64,000 bases of DNA from Xenopus tropicalis (lineage: Eukaryota; Chordata; Amphibia; Anura; Pipidae), in assembly GCF_000004195.4 (NCBI RefSeq), contig NC_030678.2, positions 59,923,378-59,987,377 of the forward strand, read 5' to 3'. The notes below the pieces were generated by a model, which made no database searches, was not told where the DNA came from, and saw only the letters and a list, made by a program, of their open reading frames with translations. The position numbers and the translations under genes are program-made. Shown here in pieces: positions 21,854 through 33,215 of the stretch. Each line of letters starts with the position of its first letter. Within the stretch, counting starts at the first letter, position 1.

Positions 21854-21913
21854 ACTGTTGGAAACAGTAACAATAGCACATAATGATGTGCTATTGTTAC
21901 TGTTTCCAACAGT
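21854..21913. repeat. Perfect 28-bp hairpin with 4-nt loop
   Basis: The left arm (21854-21881, starting ACTGTTGGAAACAG) is followed by loop AATG and the exact inverse (21886-21913, ending CTGTTTCCAACAGT). Flanks do not extend the pairing. Could be a snap-back insertion, MITE core or small-RNA hairpin. Confidence 0.95.
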
Positions 21914-22645
21914 AGTTTAATGAATAGGGCTCATGCTTTTTGCCTTTGGTTTCTCTGTATAAACAAATCTCTGCCACTCCAAGACCAAGTGAGTATAGAG
22001 GTTCACTTAGTTAATATCCATCCATAATAATACAAACAAAATGAAAGAAACCCTGTCTTTTGTTTATTGTTTCTACATTAAATGTATATAATATACAGTT
22101 TGGTCATTTCCCTATGGGACCAAACTGTAAATTATATCCTTATAAATGGTGCTTAATGATGTCTTAGTGATGTTGTTATAATCAGAGCTTAGTGATGTTG
22201 TCCTGAGCCCTGAGCATTCCGGACAACAGGTCCCATGCGTATATGTTTAAAGGAAGGAGCTGCTATGGGGTGTAATTTGGCGCCAAGTTTTGTAAGTACT
22301 TTCATGTATTTTCTAGAGTCTTAACTTTTAAATAATAACAGTTATATATTGGGTTCTACTACAAATTTGTAGATTATATTTTTACATGCTTTAAATGCTC
22401 AAGATGTATAAAGAGAACAGAACTCCCAATTAAATGTAAAACAGAGGTGTTATCATAGCCAAGCTTTGGTGCTATAGTTTTCAAGAGCATGAGTATTGCA
22501 AGATCAGTTAACAATGCTAAAAATTATATATTCCACTACATTATTTTCAAGTGAATGACCTACCAGTCCCACAACTTTATAGGCAATAATTCACTTTTTA
22601 AAATATTTTTACAATGACTTTTACATCTGACGACTGCTCCCTATG
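21914..22645. other. Non-coding DNA with a short MITE remnant
   Basis: 22196-22240 (GAGCATTCCGGACAACAGGTCCC) resembles one end of the TACAGGTATGGG MITE. Otherwise AT-rich and featureless. Confidence 0.4.
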
Positions 22646-22648
22646 TGC

Positions 22649-22990
22649 TTTCAGGAGAAGGAAAGTTAAAATCACAGGGGGGACCAAAATGTTAGGAACC
22701 AGCCTGGGGTAGCTGTGAACAAGCGAGCCTCTTTCTTCTCTCATCTGTCTGTGGAATTCCAGGGCTGACGCATGTGCAGTAGAGTGAAAAAGCTGTCTTT
22801 TTTGTTAAAGTTTAGCTTTTCTACTGCACAAGTGTCGAGAAGACAGAAGAAGGAAGAGGGTCACCCTTGCGCAGCTACCCTGAGCTGGTGCAGTTTTCTT
22901 CTAACAGGAGCACCAGCCCAGGCAAGTGATTACAATCACTGCTTAGAATTTTGGCACCCCCCAATTATTGTAACATTCCTTCTCCATTAA
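22649..22990. mobile_element. T2-type MITE (GGAGAAGGAAAG subfamily)
   Basis: Left end has decayed to TTTCAGGAGAAGGAAAG; right end CCTTCTCCATTAA retains TTAA. The interior parallels the copy at 32821-33215: CCAAAATGTTAGGAACCA near the left, GCATGTGCAGTAGAGT in the middle, GGCACCCCCCA near the right. Confidence 0.85.
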
Positions 22991-24200
22991 AGGACAATTG
23001 GCCAGTTTACCTGGCCAAATATCACCATCTTTAAAGGAACCAGTGGCGAGTGCTTGCAAGTAATGAGGCTGGACATTGTAAAGAAGCAAAGCTGAACTAT
23101 TTTAAAGAACTTTGTGACTACACTTCTGGACAGGGTCTGAATGCTTCATTTTAAATACAATACAGACAAAAGAATAAAATATATTGCAGTAAATATCAGC
23201 ATCACACGTTGCAATTCTTTCACATCTTTCTGTAGCCTTTATATGCCCTGCCACTCAGACACCCTGACCAGACTTTAAATTGCAATGTCCCCACATAGTC
23301 CTGACAGTTTGCTAATATAATAATTGCTTAACACAGTAAATGTTTTCAGATCCATCACACTTTAAGACCAGTTCAGCTGCTAAAGGTTTACATGTGGGAG
23401 TTTGCAAAGAACTGGCATTCATCTAGAATGGCATTAGAAGAGCTTATATCAACCCAAAACACTGAAACAGACAGAAGAAGCACTTAACAAGCCTGAAGAA
23501 AATGCGTAACAGCACAGGTGAAAATACCAAGGATCAGCCTGTCATCCTTCTTCTTTATATATCCTTATCTCTTGTCAGCTCTGTCCCTGTCTAAAAATAC
23601 CACTCTAAAATGGAAAACAAGGTATGAAGCATTATCAGGAATAGAAAAGGAACATTGATAATAACCCAGCGGGACATCTAATTTAATCAAAACAAGAGGG
23701 TTTTCAATCAAGAAGCAAATTATTTGAAGTGCTGTAGGGTGAAAGCTGAAAGATGACTAAATGCCAGAACTGGGAACCATCGCTGTCACTCTTCCGCTAA
23801 GAATGCTGCCCTGCAATGACATATTAGCACAGCAAAGCAAGTGGTAACAAGTGAACTGATCAAAGGTTGCTGCCGCTAGAATCCTTACTCACATTTCCCT
23901 TGTTATTCACCTGAACAGTAAGAAGATGGGAGAAAGGAATATGCTAGCTAAGCATTTGATTCATATTTTGGGTTTTTATTCATAGAGACATGGAAAAATG
24001 AAGACAAAACTGACTTAAAGATACATCTTTTATATCTTGCGTACATTTTTAAAAAAAAATAAAAGTAGGTTTATCTTCAATATACAGTATTGGTACTATT
24101 TCAGAATATTATTTGCATATCAATACTAAATATCAACCTTACTATTAAGTACGGTATAAAAAATTCTGCACTTGCAAAGTATCTGCTCTGTTTGCACAAT
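22991..24200. other. Mostly unique DNA; candidate conserved block 23300-23960
   Basis: No repeat ends or gene. 23670-23740 has a run of TAATTTAATC and CAATCAAG-type words, and the block lacks simple repeats. It reads like enhancer-type conserved non-coding sequence, which needs alignment to confirm. Confidence 0.3.
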
Positions 24201-24202
24201 GG

Positions 24203-24375
24203 AGGTCATTTATAAACACTGGGCAAATCTGCACCTGAGCAGTAACCCGTAGCAACCAATCAGGGATTCGATTTATTCAGCCAGCTGCAGGCAGAACAAT
24301 AAAAAGCAAATATCAGATTGGTTGCCATGGGTTACTGCACAGGTGCAAATTTGCCCAGTGTTTATAAATGGGCCC
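24203..24375. mobile_element. Short fold-back MITE, CACTGGGCAAAT family, complete
   Basis: GGTCATTTATAAACACTGGG at the left is mirrored by CCCAGTGTTTATAAATGGGCC at the right, followed inward by AGTAACCCGTAGCAACCAAT and its inverse. Other copies: 24905-25068, 27709-27825, 52132-52302. Confidence 0.92.
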
Positions 24376-24904
24376 AGTATTTTCCACAAATGTACTGGGA
24401 AAAGAAAAAATATACACATCTTATAGTGTTCCTTTACACATAAATAAGTAATTGTAAAATTCAAGTAAAGCCACACACAAAAGGGCAATGTAATAAAAGG
24501 TACAAAATTTGTTTAGGTTAAGTAACTGATAGATGTGTGACCAGTTAGTGCTACCTTCTAATTGGTAGATATCGGTTACTATATCACTAGCAAATGCAGC
24601 AACAGTCATTACATTAAAGGGGGTCTAAGCTACCTAGATTCAATTAACCCTAGGGTGACTAACTCTTGAGTATTAGATGTTTAAAAATTAATGTGAGAAG
24701 CACTTAGTAAGTTTTTATCAATTATTTTTTGGAGTTAAGATCTCCTTCAAGTACTTATCACCAGCTGCGTTTATGTGTATGTTTTCCAGAGCTCTGTCAC
24801 AGCTAATATTAGTATTATTTGTTTACTAGTATTACTAGTATTATTTATTAAACAGTCAGTAGTAACCAATTAATTGAGTACACTGTCATTTTATTTTACC
24901 TGCT
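24376..24904. other. AT-rich non-coding DNA
   Basis: Contains an imperfect ACTAGTATTA tandem at about 24800-24850. No gene. Confidence 0.45.
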
Positions 24905-25068
24905 TAAACATGGTGCAAATTTGCACATGGACAGTAACTGACAGCAACCAATTAGCGATTGGCTGTTTTCAGGCAGCTGTAGGTCGAACAATAAAAGCAA
25001 AAATTTTGGTTGGTTGCTATGGTTTACTGCCCAGGTTCCAATGGCCAGTGTTTATAAATGAGCTCCAA
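24905..25068. mobile_element. Fold-back MITE, CACTGGGCAAAT family, copy 2
   Basis: Left end truncated (starts at GGTGCAAATTTGCAC), right end intact (CCAGTGTTTATAAATGAGC). Internal AGCAACCAATTAG and GGTTGGTTGCTATGG are the paired arms. Confidence 0.88.
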
Positions 25069-25150
25069 CAATGTGATAGGCGTTGAGCATTAACTACCAC
25101 ACGGACATAAAAAAGGTAACCAGTAACAGCGATTGGACATTATTTAGTAG

Positions 25151-25468
25151 TACAGGTATGGGACCCATTATCCAGAATGCTTGGGACCTGGGGTTTTCCG
25201 GTTAAGGGGTCTTTCCGTAATTCGGATCTCCTACCTTGTCTACTAAAAAAAATGATTTGAACAGTAATTAGGATGGTTTTGGTTCCAATAAGGATTAATT
25301 ATATCTTAGGGATCAAGTACAGGTACGGTTTTATTATTACAGAGAAAAAGGAAATCATTTTTAAAAATTTGAATTATTTGATTATAATGGAGTCAATGGG
25401 AGACGGCCTTTCCGTAATTCGGGGCTTTCTGGATAATGGGTTTCCGGATAAGGGGTCCAATACCTGTA
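25151..25468 (+). mobile_element. MITE with TACAGGTATGGG ends, complete
   Basis: Starts TACAGGTATGGGACCCATTA and ends with inverted GGGTCCAATACCTGTA. Subterminal GGTTTTCCGG/CCGGATAAGG and CTTTCCGTAATTCGG occur in both arms. Copies at 7094-7424 (complete, minus) and 10195-10410 (partial). No coding capacity. Confidence 0.93.
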
Positions 25469-25826
25469 TTAGGTAGATTTTACAAAACAATGAGGATCAC
25501 AAAGGTACAATAATCTGTGTTTGCACTTATCCCTGTCTCTTGCAGAAGCCAATCCAAAAAGATTGTTACATGCTTCAGTAGACCCGCATGTCCTCCTACC
25601 TCTTGGTACCCTGGTCTCGGTTCCATCTGCACATGGTGTCTTGATGCATGCATTTGACATTATTGCATTATTTCTCAGCACCAAGCTTCTTATCACACTT
25701 GACAAAGATGTTTCTGCTTTACTCAGATCCTTGTTTAAGCCCTATGGGTGGTGAGGGGGGAACAGGACATTGAGTGAACCTGGGAACAATTTTTGCCTGT
25801 ACCTATGTGCTTTTTTAAAGGTTAAG
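25469..25826 (+). other. Unassigned open segment and left part of an old repeat
   Basis: 25546-25754 follows a good splice acceptor (TCTCTTGCAG ending 25545) and stays open for about 69 codons to a stop, with no recognisable protein and no ATG at the frame start. 25785-25826 aligns by eye with 29313-29336 (TTTTTTAAAGGTTA...GAACA), marking an older interspersed repeat that the LINE then split. Confidence 0.3.
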
Positions 25827-25876
25827 GAACATAGTAACATAGTAACATAATAACATAGTAACATAGTAACATAGTA
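25827..25876 (-). repeat. LINE 3' tail, AACATAGT octamer array
   Basis: Six copies of the octamer AACATAGT (one variant AACATAAT). On the minus strand this is the 3' terminal microsatellite of the adjacent LINE; octamer tails are typical of CR1-like elements. Confidence 0.92.
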
Positions 25877-26662
25877 AGTTGGGTTGAAAAAAGACATACG
25901 TCCATCACGTTCAACCATAATGCCTATATATAACCTGCCTAACTACTAGTTGATCCAGAGGAAGGCAAAAAACCCCATCTGAATCCTCTCTAATTTGCCA
26001 CAGAGGGGAAAAAACTCCTTCCTGACTCCAAGATGGCAATCGAACCAGTCCCTGGATCAACTTGTACTAAGAGCTATCTCCCAAAACCCTGTATTCCTTC
26101 ACTTGCTAAAAAGCTATCCAGCCCCTTCTTAAAGCTATATAATGTATCATCCAGCACAACTGATTCGGGGAGGGAATTCCACAACTTCACAGCTCTCACA
26201 GTAAAAAATCCTTTCCGAATATTTAAATGGAACCTTCCTTCTTCTAAACGGAGTGGGTGCCCTCGTGTCCGTTGGAAGGACCTACTGGTAAATAAAACAT
26301 TAGAAAGGTTATTATATGATCCCCTTATATATTTATACATAGTTATCATGTCACCCCTTAAGCGCCTCTTCTCCAGTGTAAACAGACCCAACTTGGCCAG
26401 TCTTTCTTCATAACTGAGACTTTCCATACCCTTTACCAGCTTAGTTGCCCTTCTCTGGACCCTCTCTAACTCAATCATGTCCCGTTTGAGCACTGGAGAT
26501 CAGAACTGAACAGCATATTCTAGATGGGGCCTTACCAGCGCTCTGTAAAGGGGAAGAATAACCCCCTCCTCCCGTGAATCTATACCCCTTTTAATACAGC
26601 TCAAAACCTTGTTTGCCCTTGCAGCTGCTGCCTGGCATTGCTTGCTACAGCCAAGTTTAACA
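25877..26662 (-). mobile_element. 5'-truncated CR1/L2-like LINE, 3' end of ORF2 and 3' UTR
   Basis: On the minus strand the frame encodes the end of a non-LTR reverse transcriptase: RANKVLSCIKRG, then [51 protein letters not shown] and LWNSLPESVV. These are the thumb and C-terminal motifs of CR1/L2-type ORF2 proteins; the catalytic YADD is upstream and absent. One in-frame stop or gap near 26495 splits the two visible frames (26074-26493 and 26500-26700). A 3' UTR of about 200 bp leads to the octamer tail. A 5' truncation is usual for LINE insertions. The right boundary is set by the older repeat resuming at about 26662. Confidence 0.93.
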
Positions 26663-27070
26663 TTAAGGTGATTTCTAATACCCTTATAAATTTTAGTCAA
26701 GGTTATATTATTCTACAAGTCTTACTTTATGACAACATTTTCAGCAAGTTTCATTACTCACTTTCACAGATTTGCAAACAGGTCCCTGTAATGTTGTTCC
26801 ATCCATCCTGCAAGAATGTTAACTGTTTATTTTAATATGCATTATCAGCTTAGCACTGGGTGGAGTAAAGAGAAAGGCTGTGAATACAGGAAGTGGAAAT
26901 GAAGGGGAGAGACACGGTGTGTGGGGAGAGCAGACAGAAATAAAGCTGAGTTCCACCCTGCTGTCTAAGATTTCCATTCTCCATGTGGGTTTTTCTAGTT
27001 CTGCTACACCACTGCACATGGTCATCACAGTCCCCACCAGCCCCTGTGTTGCCACTTACAACTCCCCAAG
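26663..27070. repeat. Right part of the older repeat split by the LINE
   Basis: 26663-26712 aligns by eye with 29337-29390 (AAGGTGACTTC...TTATATTATT). 26713-26795 aligns with 30315-30395 (CTACAAGTCTTACTTTATGA, then GATTTGCAAACA.GTCCCT), and 27030-27066 with 30400-30432. The unit is unidentified and non-coding as far as I can see. Confidence 0.6.
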
Positions 27071-27708
27071 CCTGGGGATCTTGCCTTGGGTTCCCTTCAG
27101 CGTTAGCACGGTTCTGAAAATTAATCTCTGTAGTGTACGGGTCCCTGTTCAGATCCACCACAAAAAGCTCGAGGACCCCAGAGCAACTTGGTGAATACCA
27201 GTGCTTGCCTGGTTTTTTTTTCTGTTTCACAAAAGTGAGAGGCTTTCCAGCTATTACACAGGTTTCTACGTCCATAATGTCAGGTAACTTCCTGCTTATA
27301 GTGGCTCATCCTCATATTAATTCTGTTTACTTAAAAATCTGCTGATCGTTCGTTAATCAAATTCCAGTCAAGCAAACTGTTCAAGATGTTCTATGAATTG
27401 TGTTCATAGTTAAAGAGAGATCTTGCTTCTGATTAATAGGTTTACATTATTCCTTCCGTTCATGTCGCTTGCTGTTAATCAGAGATACATAAATCACTGC
27501 TGGACACACCTCAGAACTGGAAGTTAGTGTAACAAGAAGAAAATTCTAGAAAACATAACATTTAAGGGGCAAGCGACAGCAAGAATTTATAAAAGCTTTA
27601 ATGGAATGTCAATGTATCACCCACAGAAGAGTACTGGGCTATTGGACCGCACTGTGTAGCTGCCTAGACCTGGGCAGGCAGAACCTTTCCCACTGTAAAA
27701 GAGGGGTG
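27071..27708. other. Unassigned; weak exon-like frame on minus strand
   Basis: A minus-strand ATG at 27275 opens a frame that reaches a GTAAGT donor-like site (27054-27059). The encoded peptide is not recognised and the donor end overlaps the older repeat, so I do not call a gene. Confidence 0.2.
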
Positions 27709-27825
27709 CTCATTTATAACTTTAACACTGGGCAAATTTGTAACCCATAGCAACCACTCTGCATTTTTTTTTGTGTAAAACAATGGCAGCAACAATTTGA
27801 TTGCTTGCCATAGGTTACATCTCTG
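27709..27825. mobile_element. Fold-back MITE, CACTGGGCAAAT family, degraded copy
   Basis: AACACTGGGCAAATTTGTAACCCATAGCAACC on the left and GCCATAGGTTACATC on the right are recognisable; the outer right end is lost. Confidence 0.7.
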
Positions 27826-29399
27826 TGGGAAGCCATCTAACTGCTAGTGGCTATTTCTGCTCATTCAGGAGAGCCACATGAGATGAAGTGCATACTTTCC
27901 TCCCTGGAGAAGCTGCCTTTACAACCATATACATTGTTTTTGCATTTATTCTTTCTGCCCCTTTTTGTAAGTATATTAATGAACTTTTTTTCTAGACATA
28001 AATATAATAGCAATGTCTATATAAGACTGAGCCATTCTGTTAGTCCAACACATACTTTAATTTCTGAGTATGCTACAGCAAGTTTACTGTATAATATCAT
28101 CTGTCATGTTAAATGTAGTCTGTCAATAATGTAAATTCCTCCATATCTATTAATGTGCTGTGACCCTTGGGGCAATTGAAGTTGCATCTTTTCAAATTCT
28201 GTTTTTACTCATTACACTAAAAGTATGTTGCCAAGGTAGTTAAATAAATTAAAATAGATAAATACAGTATATACTGTATATACAGACAGCCTGTCATGCA
28301 ATATATGTAATATTCACCCACATATGTACATATATACTGTATGTGTGTAGTTTATTTGTTGATATTGGTGAGTTATTTAGTACAGATATATTTGTATGGT
28401 AATTATTCCTCTTTCTGACTAAATAAATAGCAAAAAAACGTTATCCTGAACACTGCTAGACCAAATGACCTTCAAACATTGCACTTCTATAAGGATTATT
28501 GCTTTTCTATTCGGTTGAATACACTTTTGCCTCACAACATTACCCAGGGCAGACAAAGATGATGCATCGGTGTAAGAAACTGTCATTTCAGATTGCCTTA
28601 TTAATGCTACTTTTATTCAACCTATTTCCTTGACTGCATTTCATCATTGTACAAAGCATCCACATATGGGTGATCTCATCAAGGACATTATTTGTAAGAC
28701 TAATGAAACTGACATGCTAATAGGGAACAGGTTAAAAAAAGACAGACATGTACAAAGCAGGTCAACAAATTAGGCACTTGAGAACTGTTACAATCAAGAG
28801 CTTAATTCTGTTACTTGTAATAAAAGAAAAAAGAGCAAAAAAAAGGGGGGTGGGGGGTGGTTATAATACAACTGACCGCCTTAGACTTTTTCAATAGCAA
28901 ATTCAAAATAAAAAACTTGATATTTTTGAATTTTTTATTTATTATTTGTGTTAGCAAACAGTACCCAGGCACAAACATAGCACTTTTTAAAATTAATCAT
29001 GTGCATCCGTTTGCTCTGGTTATACAAGGGGAGCTAAGTTTCACCTGAATGCAGACCATTAAACAAGATTATAATGCTCCCAGTGATTCTTAAATATAAA
29101 ATGAAAATATGTATGCATAGTGGTTTGCCTCCCTCCAGTATGGATTTTACTTAAACATAAGTGACACTTGATCTTTATTACACATAAGTAAATTATTGGC
29201 AAGTGGCCTTTTTTGGTGAATATGGCTACTGTTTAATAAGTCTGAATTCCTAAATGTAATATAAAGGGTAATACTCTCTAATATAATTTATATAATATAA
29301 TATATTCGCCTGTGTGTTTTTTAAAGGTTAGTGAACAATAAGGTGACTTCAAATAGCCTTAGAAATTTTATTTGGTGTTATATTATTGTAATTTGTAAC
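27826..29399. other. Mostly unique DNA; candidate conserved block 28430-28830
   Basis: 28250-28400 has short palindromic TATACTGTATATA words. 28430-28830 is repeat-free with balanced composition. 29310-29399 is a copy of the older repeat described at 25785 and 26663. No gene found. Confidence 0.35.
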
Positions 29400-29627
29400 T
29401 AGTGATGAGCGAATCTGTCCCATTTTGCTTTGCAGGAAAATTTGCAAATCTTTTAAAAGATTTGCGGGATGGCGAAAATGTTGCGAGTCAAAAAAAAATT
29501 GTCACGTATGTAATTTTTTTGATGCACAACAATATTTTTTTGCCATTTCATGAAACAATCCGCCAATGGTGAACCATAGAAGGTTGAGGCAAATCCATGC
29601 CTGCCAATATTATTTTGCCCATCACTA
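29400..29627. mobile_element. Complete hAT MITE (TAGTGATG family)
   Basis: Perfect 8-bp target duplication TTTGTAAC (29392-29399 and 29628-29635). Ends TAGTGATGAGCGAAT and, inverted, TGCCCATCACTA. The interior has CCAATGG and CCATGCCTGCC family signatures. It interrupts the older repeat. Confidence 0.95.
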
Positions 29628-29635
29628 TTTGTAAC

Positions 29636-30290
29636 CCAGTTTTGGGTTTATTGTCTAAGACACAGGATCCAAGAGCAGGGCTAGCAATACTCACAAGCAG
29701 ATGTAAAACAGGAATTATGGGTTCAAATGATGGTAAAGGCAGATCACTGGTGCACCAATGTGTAGTTGGTTTCCACCTTAATGGACCAGATCCCAAACGG
29801 CAGATGTGGTTTAGGGAGAAAACTATGCCTGATACCCTTGTCACTACCCCGGTCCCTTCACTAAGGCAATAGAGCCTTTAAAGGAGAATACTCCCAGCTA
29901 CTGTATGTCTCTTGGTTGGAAAGCTGCTCTTTCTAACTGAAGCTTACTATCTCACTTTCCTAAAAAGTACTATTACAAAATATATCCTGCACTAAATCTT
30001 CTTCCATGAGGTCCCTGCTCCCTGACTTTACTAGAGAAAGATGGCCTCTCTAGGGCAAATGAGGCTTTACTGGGGCCTTGTTGATGCTAGGGTCATTGGA
30101 ACATCCATCTGATTCAACAGATGCAGGACAAAGAAGAAGTACCCACCTGCTAAACATGCAGGAAGCGGTCATAAGGCTTATGGCCAACAATGAAGATATA
30201 TGTAAATAGAAAATGAGATACCTGGACATTAGCCCAGTGACAGTAAAATAACGAAGTGGAGGGTTTAAAGCTATAGCAATTGTTAACCCT
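29636..30290. other. Unassigned moderately GC-rich DNA
   Basis: May be old retroelement sequence (CAACAGATGCAGGACAAAG near 30116) but I see no conserved protein motif and no ends. Confidence 0.25.
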
Positions 30291-30445
30291 AAAGGTCCCT
30301 ATATTATTCTTTGTAATCTACAAGTCTTACTTTATGACAACGTTTCCTGCAAGTTTCATTATTCATTTATACCCTTAACAGATTTGCAAACAAGTCCCTA
30401 CCAGCACCTGTATTGCCACTCACAACTCCTAGCATCTTCATTGTA
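30291..30445. repeat. Second copy of the older unidentified repeat
   Basis: Shares CTACAAGTCTTACTTTATGA, CAAGTTTCATTA, GATTTGCAAAC and ATTGCCACTCACAACTCC with 26713-27066. Direct orientation. Confidence 0.65.
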
Positions 30446-30689
30446 ATGCAGAAGTCGTAGCACTAGTAGTTATCATCACCTGCTTCACTGTAAGTTTCCT
30501 TTCTCTTACTGCTGCTCTTCCACAAAAACATTTGACCAGCTTAACCATCTAGTTCCTTCTTTATCATGCCAACTCCTGACTTCCTGATCTCATACTTAAT
30601 TACCAGCTTCAGGAATCCCTTCTCCTACTTACTCACACTTTCCCTTGACAAGGGGACTCCTTAATTGCCCTTCACTTTCAACCATCCAT

Positions 30690-31710
30690 CTGAACCCCAT
30701 TGTTACATACCTTAATGAAACACCAGGAGCCAGAAATGGGTAAAAAGAGGCCACAGCATTTATTCACATTTTATCAAATAAATAGGACCTTGCCAGCCTC
30801 ACCCCAAGGCAATATTCAAAGACAGAATTCCGTAAGAGATTGCTACTATGCTCTGCCATTCCTTAATGAAGACTTGAGATCAGCAATATGTCATTATATC
30901 CACCACTGAGTATTAGGCTGCCTCTACCTACAGAGAGGATGGCCCCAAACTCTGGTACCAGCAGGAGATGCATCTCCTACCATGAGAGAAGTTCAGCAGT
31001 CCTGCTGCCAGTCCTGAATCTGCAGTGCCTCAATAATAGGAAATTGAAGCAAGTTGTCACCTAGCACAAGCAGTATTAACGTCTGTATCAATCAACCCAT
31101 CGTGCAGTCAAACGAGAGAACCTCCTTTCTCCCTCTTCTAAAATTTCCTGTGCAGTACTCTGGCAAGGTCCTACAGCTGCTGTGACAAATAAAATTAAAA
31201 TACATTACTATATATTCATTGTTTTGATCCAGAGGAAGGCACAAGACCAAGCCTGAAGCCTGTGCCAATTATGCCTCAAGAGGGAAAAAAATCCTTCCTA
31301 ACCCCCATGGTGATCAGAAACATTCCTGGGATCAAGGATTTGACTTTCTTTTAACATAAATGAAATGTGTAACGTTACCGAAACCACAATATAACAGTGC
31401 ATACATGAAAACATCCACATTCTGTTATTAATAGATAATATGAGAGCATAAAGAAGAGAATCTCCTGGCACTTTACAAAATATGCAAAAGAGAGGGGATG
31501 GTGGGTGGCATGTTTCTACCTGTTCAGAAGATAGGAAGTGAATTGCTTCTCTTGTGACATCACATCCCTATCCTTTTCCACCCCAAGCCCAGGTTTTCCC
31601 AGTCTTGACTCATTGCCTCTCACCCACTCACATCTACACCTGATTCTGCCAATCTTTAAACATAAATCAGTGTAATCTGGCTGCTGGTCATTCGGATCCC
31701 TTGTTATAGC
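30690..31710 (-). mobile_element. LTR-like repeat, copy A
   Basis: Aligns by eye with 40607-41330 across most of its length: CCACCACTGAGTATTAGGCT, AGAGAGGATGGCCCCAAACT, GAGAACCTCCTTTCTCCC, and AATCTTTAAACATAAA further right. Its 31225-31340 part (GATCCAGAGGAAGGCA, GAGGGAAAAAAATCCTTCCT) also resembles the LINE 3' UTR near 25953. On the minus strand it ends with AATAAATGCTGTGGCC (30749-30764), a poly(A)-like motif. I infer a solitary LTR or composite retroelement 3' end. Confidence 0.55.
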
Positions 31711-32820
31711 TTCAGGGCTTTCCTTTCCCATAAAGACCATCTGTAGACATTTCATGGTAGTCACAACTCCCAGCACCTTCACTTTAACTTGTTTAATCGA
31801 TATTTATAGTACAGCATTGTAACTGTTTGGTTTATATAATGACAGCAAGGAGGTATAGTGACTTTGCATGTTTTAATTTGTGACCCTAGTTCCACCGTGC
31901 AGAAGTTTGCTATCTGAACAGGTTCTGCTAACACAGCATAACAGAAGCTGGCTCTGGCTATCATGCCAATGGGTAGGTTGCTTCGCTGCTAATTAGAAGT
32001 GGAAATGCACCACAAAAGAATGCATCGGGGAAAGTTGGAAACCTACTCCTCCATCTTCTAACTTCAAAGTACCTTAATGATAAATGTCTGCAGTGAGATT
32101 GGCTGTGTTTTTTTGCTCTAACAGGAAACACATTGATGACTACACCAGTCTTTAAATATGGGGTTCAGCTGCAGCAGGAGTGAGTGAAAGGTGCAGTAAT
32201 GCAACACATAACAGTGGGCGCATCAAGAGGGAAAGAGATGACTGCTCCCACAGCCAGTCTGTCAGGTGCTGCAGGACAAGAACGTGATATGTTTTATGGC
32301 TCCTCTTAAATAGTGGAGGATGGACAAAAGGGGAGGTGGTAAACACCAATTAATCTCTGGTAGATGTCACAAATTGCACTGGTTTCTACACTGCTGATCA
32401 CATTTCAACTAAGATGCAGAATGAGTTAATGACTAATAATTACTTATAGGTTAGTATTCAGGTAAGATACAGAAGACTTACATTTTGCAAATTTAAAAAA
32501 GTCATTTATAGATTCATTCAAAGCCATCTGCCTATATTAAGTCATATCTATATTCAGTAATATAAACATAATGTAAGTACCTTAATTTAACAGATAAACA
32601 AGATTCGGTATCTTTGATTTATGATAGCACCATAAGTTTATATATCAGTTACAATTTTACTAATAGAAATAAAATTAAACACGAAGGGGCGAGAATGAAT
32701 TTTATTTGGCTATTAAAGCTTATGGTTTACCTCAATTATCAAATATTGTCCTTATGGTCACCATATGGACCTTACCTCAAATGGTCCACTTGCTTTCTAC
32801 AGTAGGCACCAACACCAGGG
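31711..32820. other. Non-coding DNA without firm annotation
   Basis: No repeat ends or gene recognised; short open frames only. Confidence 0.4.
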
Positions 32821-33215
32821 TTAAAGGAGAAGGAAAAGGTCGAATCACTGGGGGTGCCAAAATGTTAGGAACCACCCCAGTGATTGTATTCACTTACCTG
32901 ATACCCTAGGCTGGTGCAAAAAAAAAAAAAAACACCAGCCCAGGGTACATGCAGGCGATTCTCTTCCATCTTCTTTCTTTGCACTGGCTGCATATGCGCA
33001 GTAGAGTAAAAAGGCCAACAGTTTTTTTTTTACTCTACTTCACATGTGTGGGTCCCGTGATCAGAGCGAAATGACAGGGAAGGAAGAGGATCACTCCCCT
33101 GCGTGTACCCTGGTCTGGTATGATTTTCTGCCAATAGGAGCAGCAGTCCAGGGTATCAGGTAAGCAATCTGCCATTTGGCACCCCCCAGTGATTTTAACT
33201 TTCTTTCTTCTTTAA
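32821..33215. mobile_element. T2-type MITE (GGAGAAGGAAAG subfamily), complete
   Basis: Begins TTAAAGGAGAAGGAAAAGG and ends CTTTCTTCTTTAA, with TTAA on both sides. The interior is palindromic: GTAGAGTAAAAAG pairs with a TTTACTCTACTT segment, and CCTAGGCTGGTG and CACCAGCCCAGGG flank an A15 run. Same subfamily as 22649-22990. Confidence 0.93.

Noticed and set aside
21854..21913. Calling the hairpin a microRNA gene
   Set aside because: The stem is perfect over 28 bp and lacks the usual bulges, and I cannot match it to a known microRNA; left as an unassigned hairpin.
26850..27275. 141-codon minus frame with ATG and a GTAAGT donor-like site
   Set aside because: The donor side overlaps a repeat also present at 30400-30432, and the peptide is not recognised. 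Kept only as a weak note.
29636..30260. Possible gag-like retroelement coding region
   Set aside because: Only vague wording similarity; no conserved protein motif could be traced in any frame.
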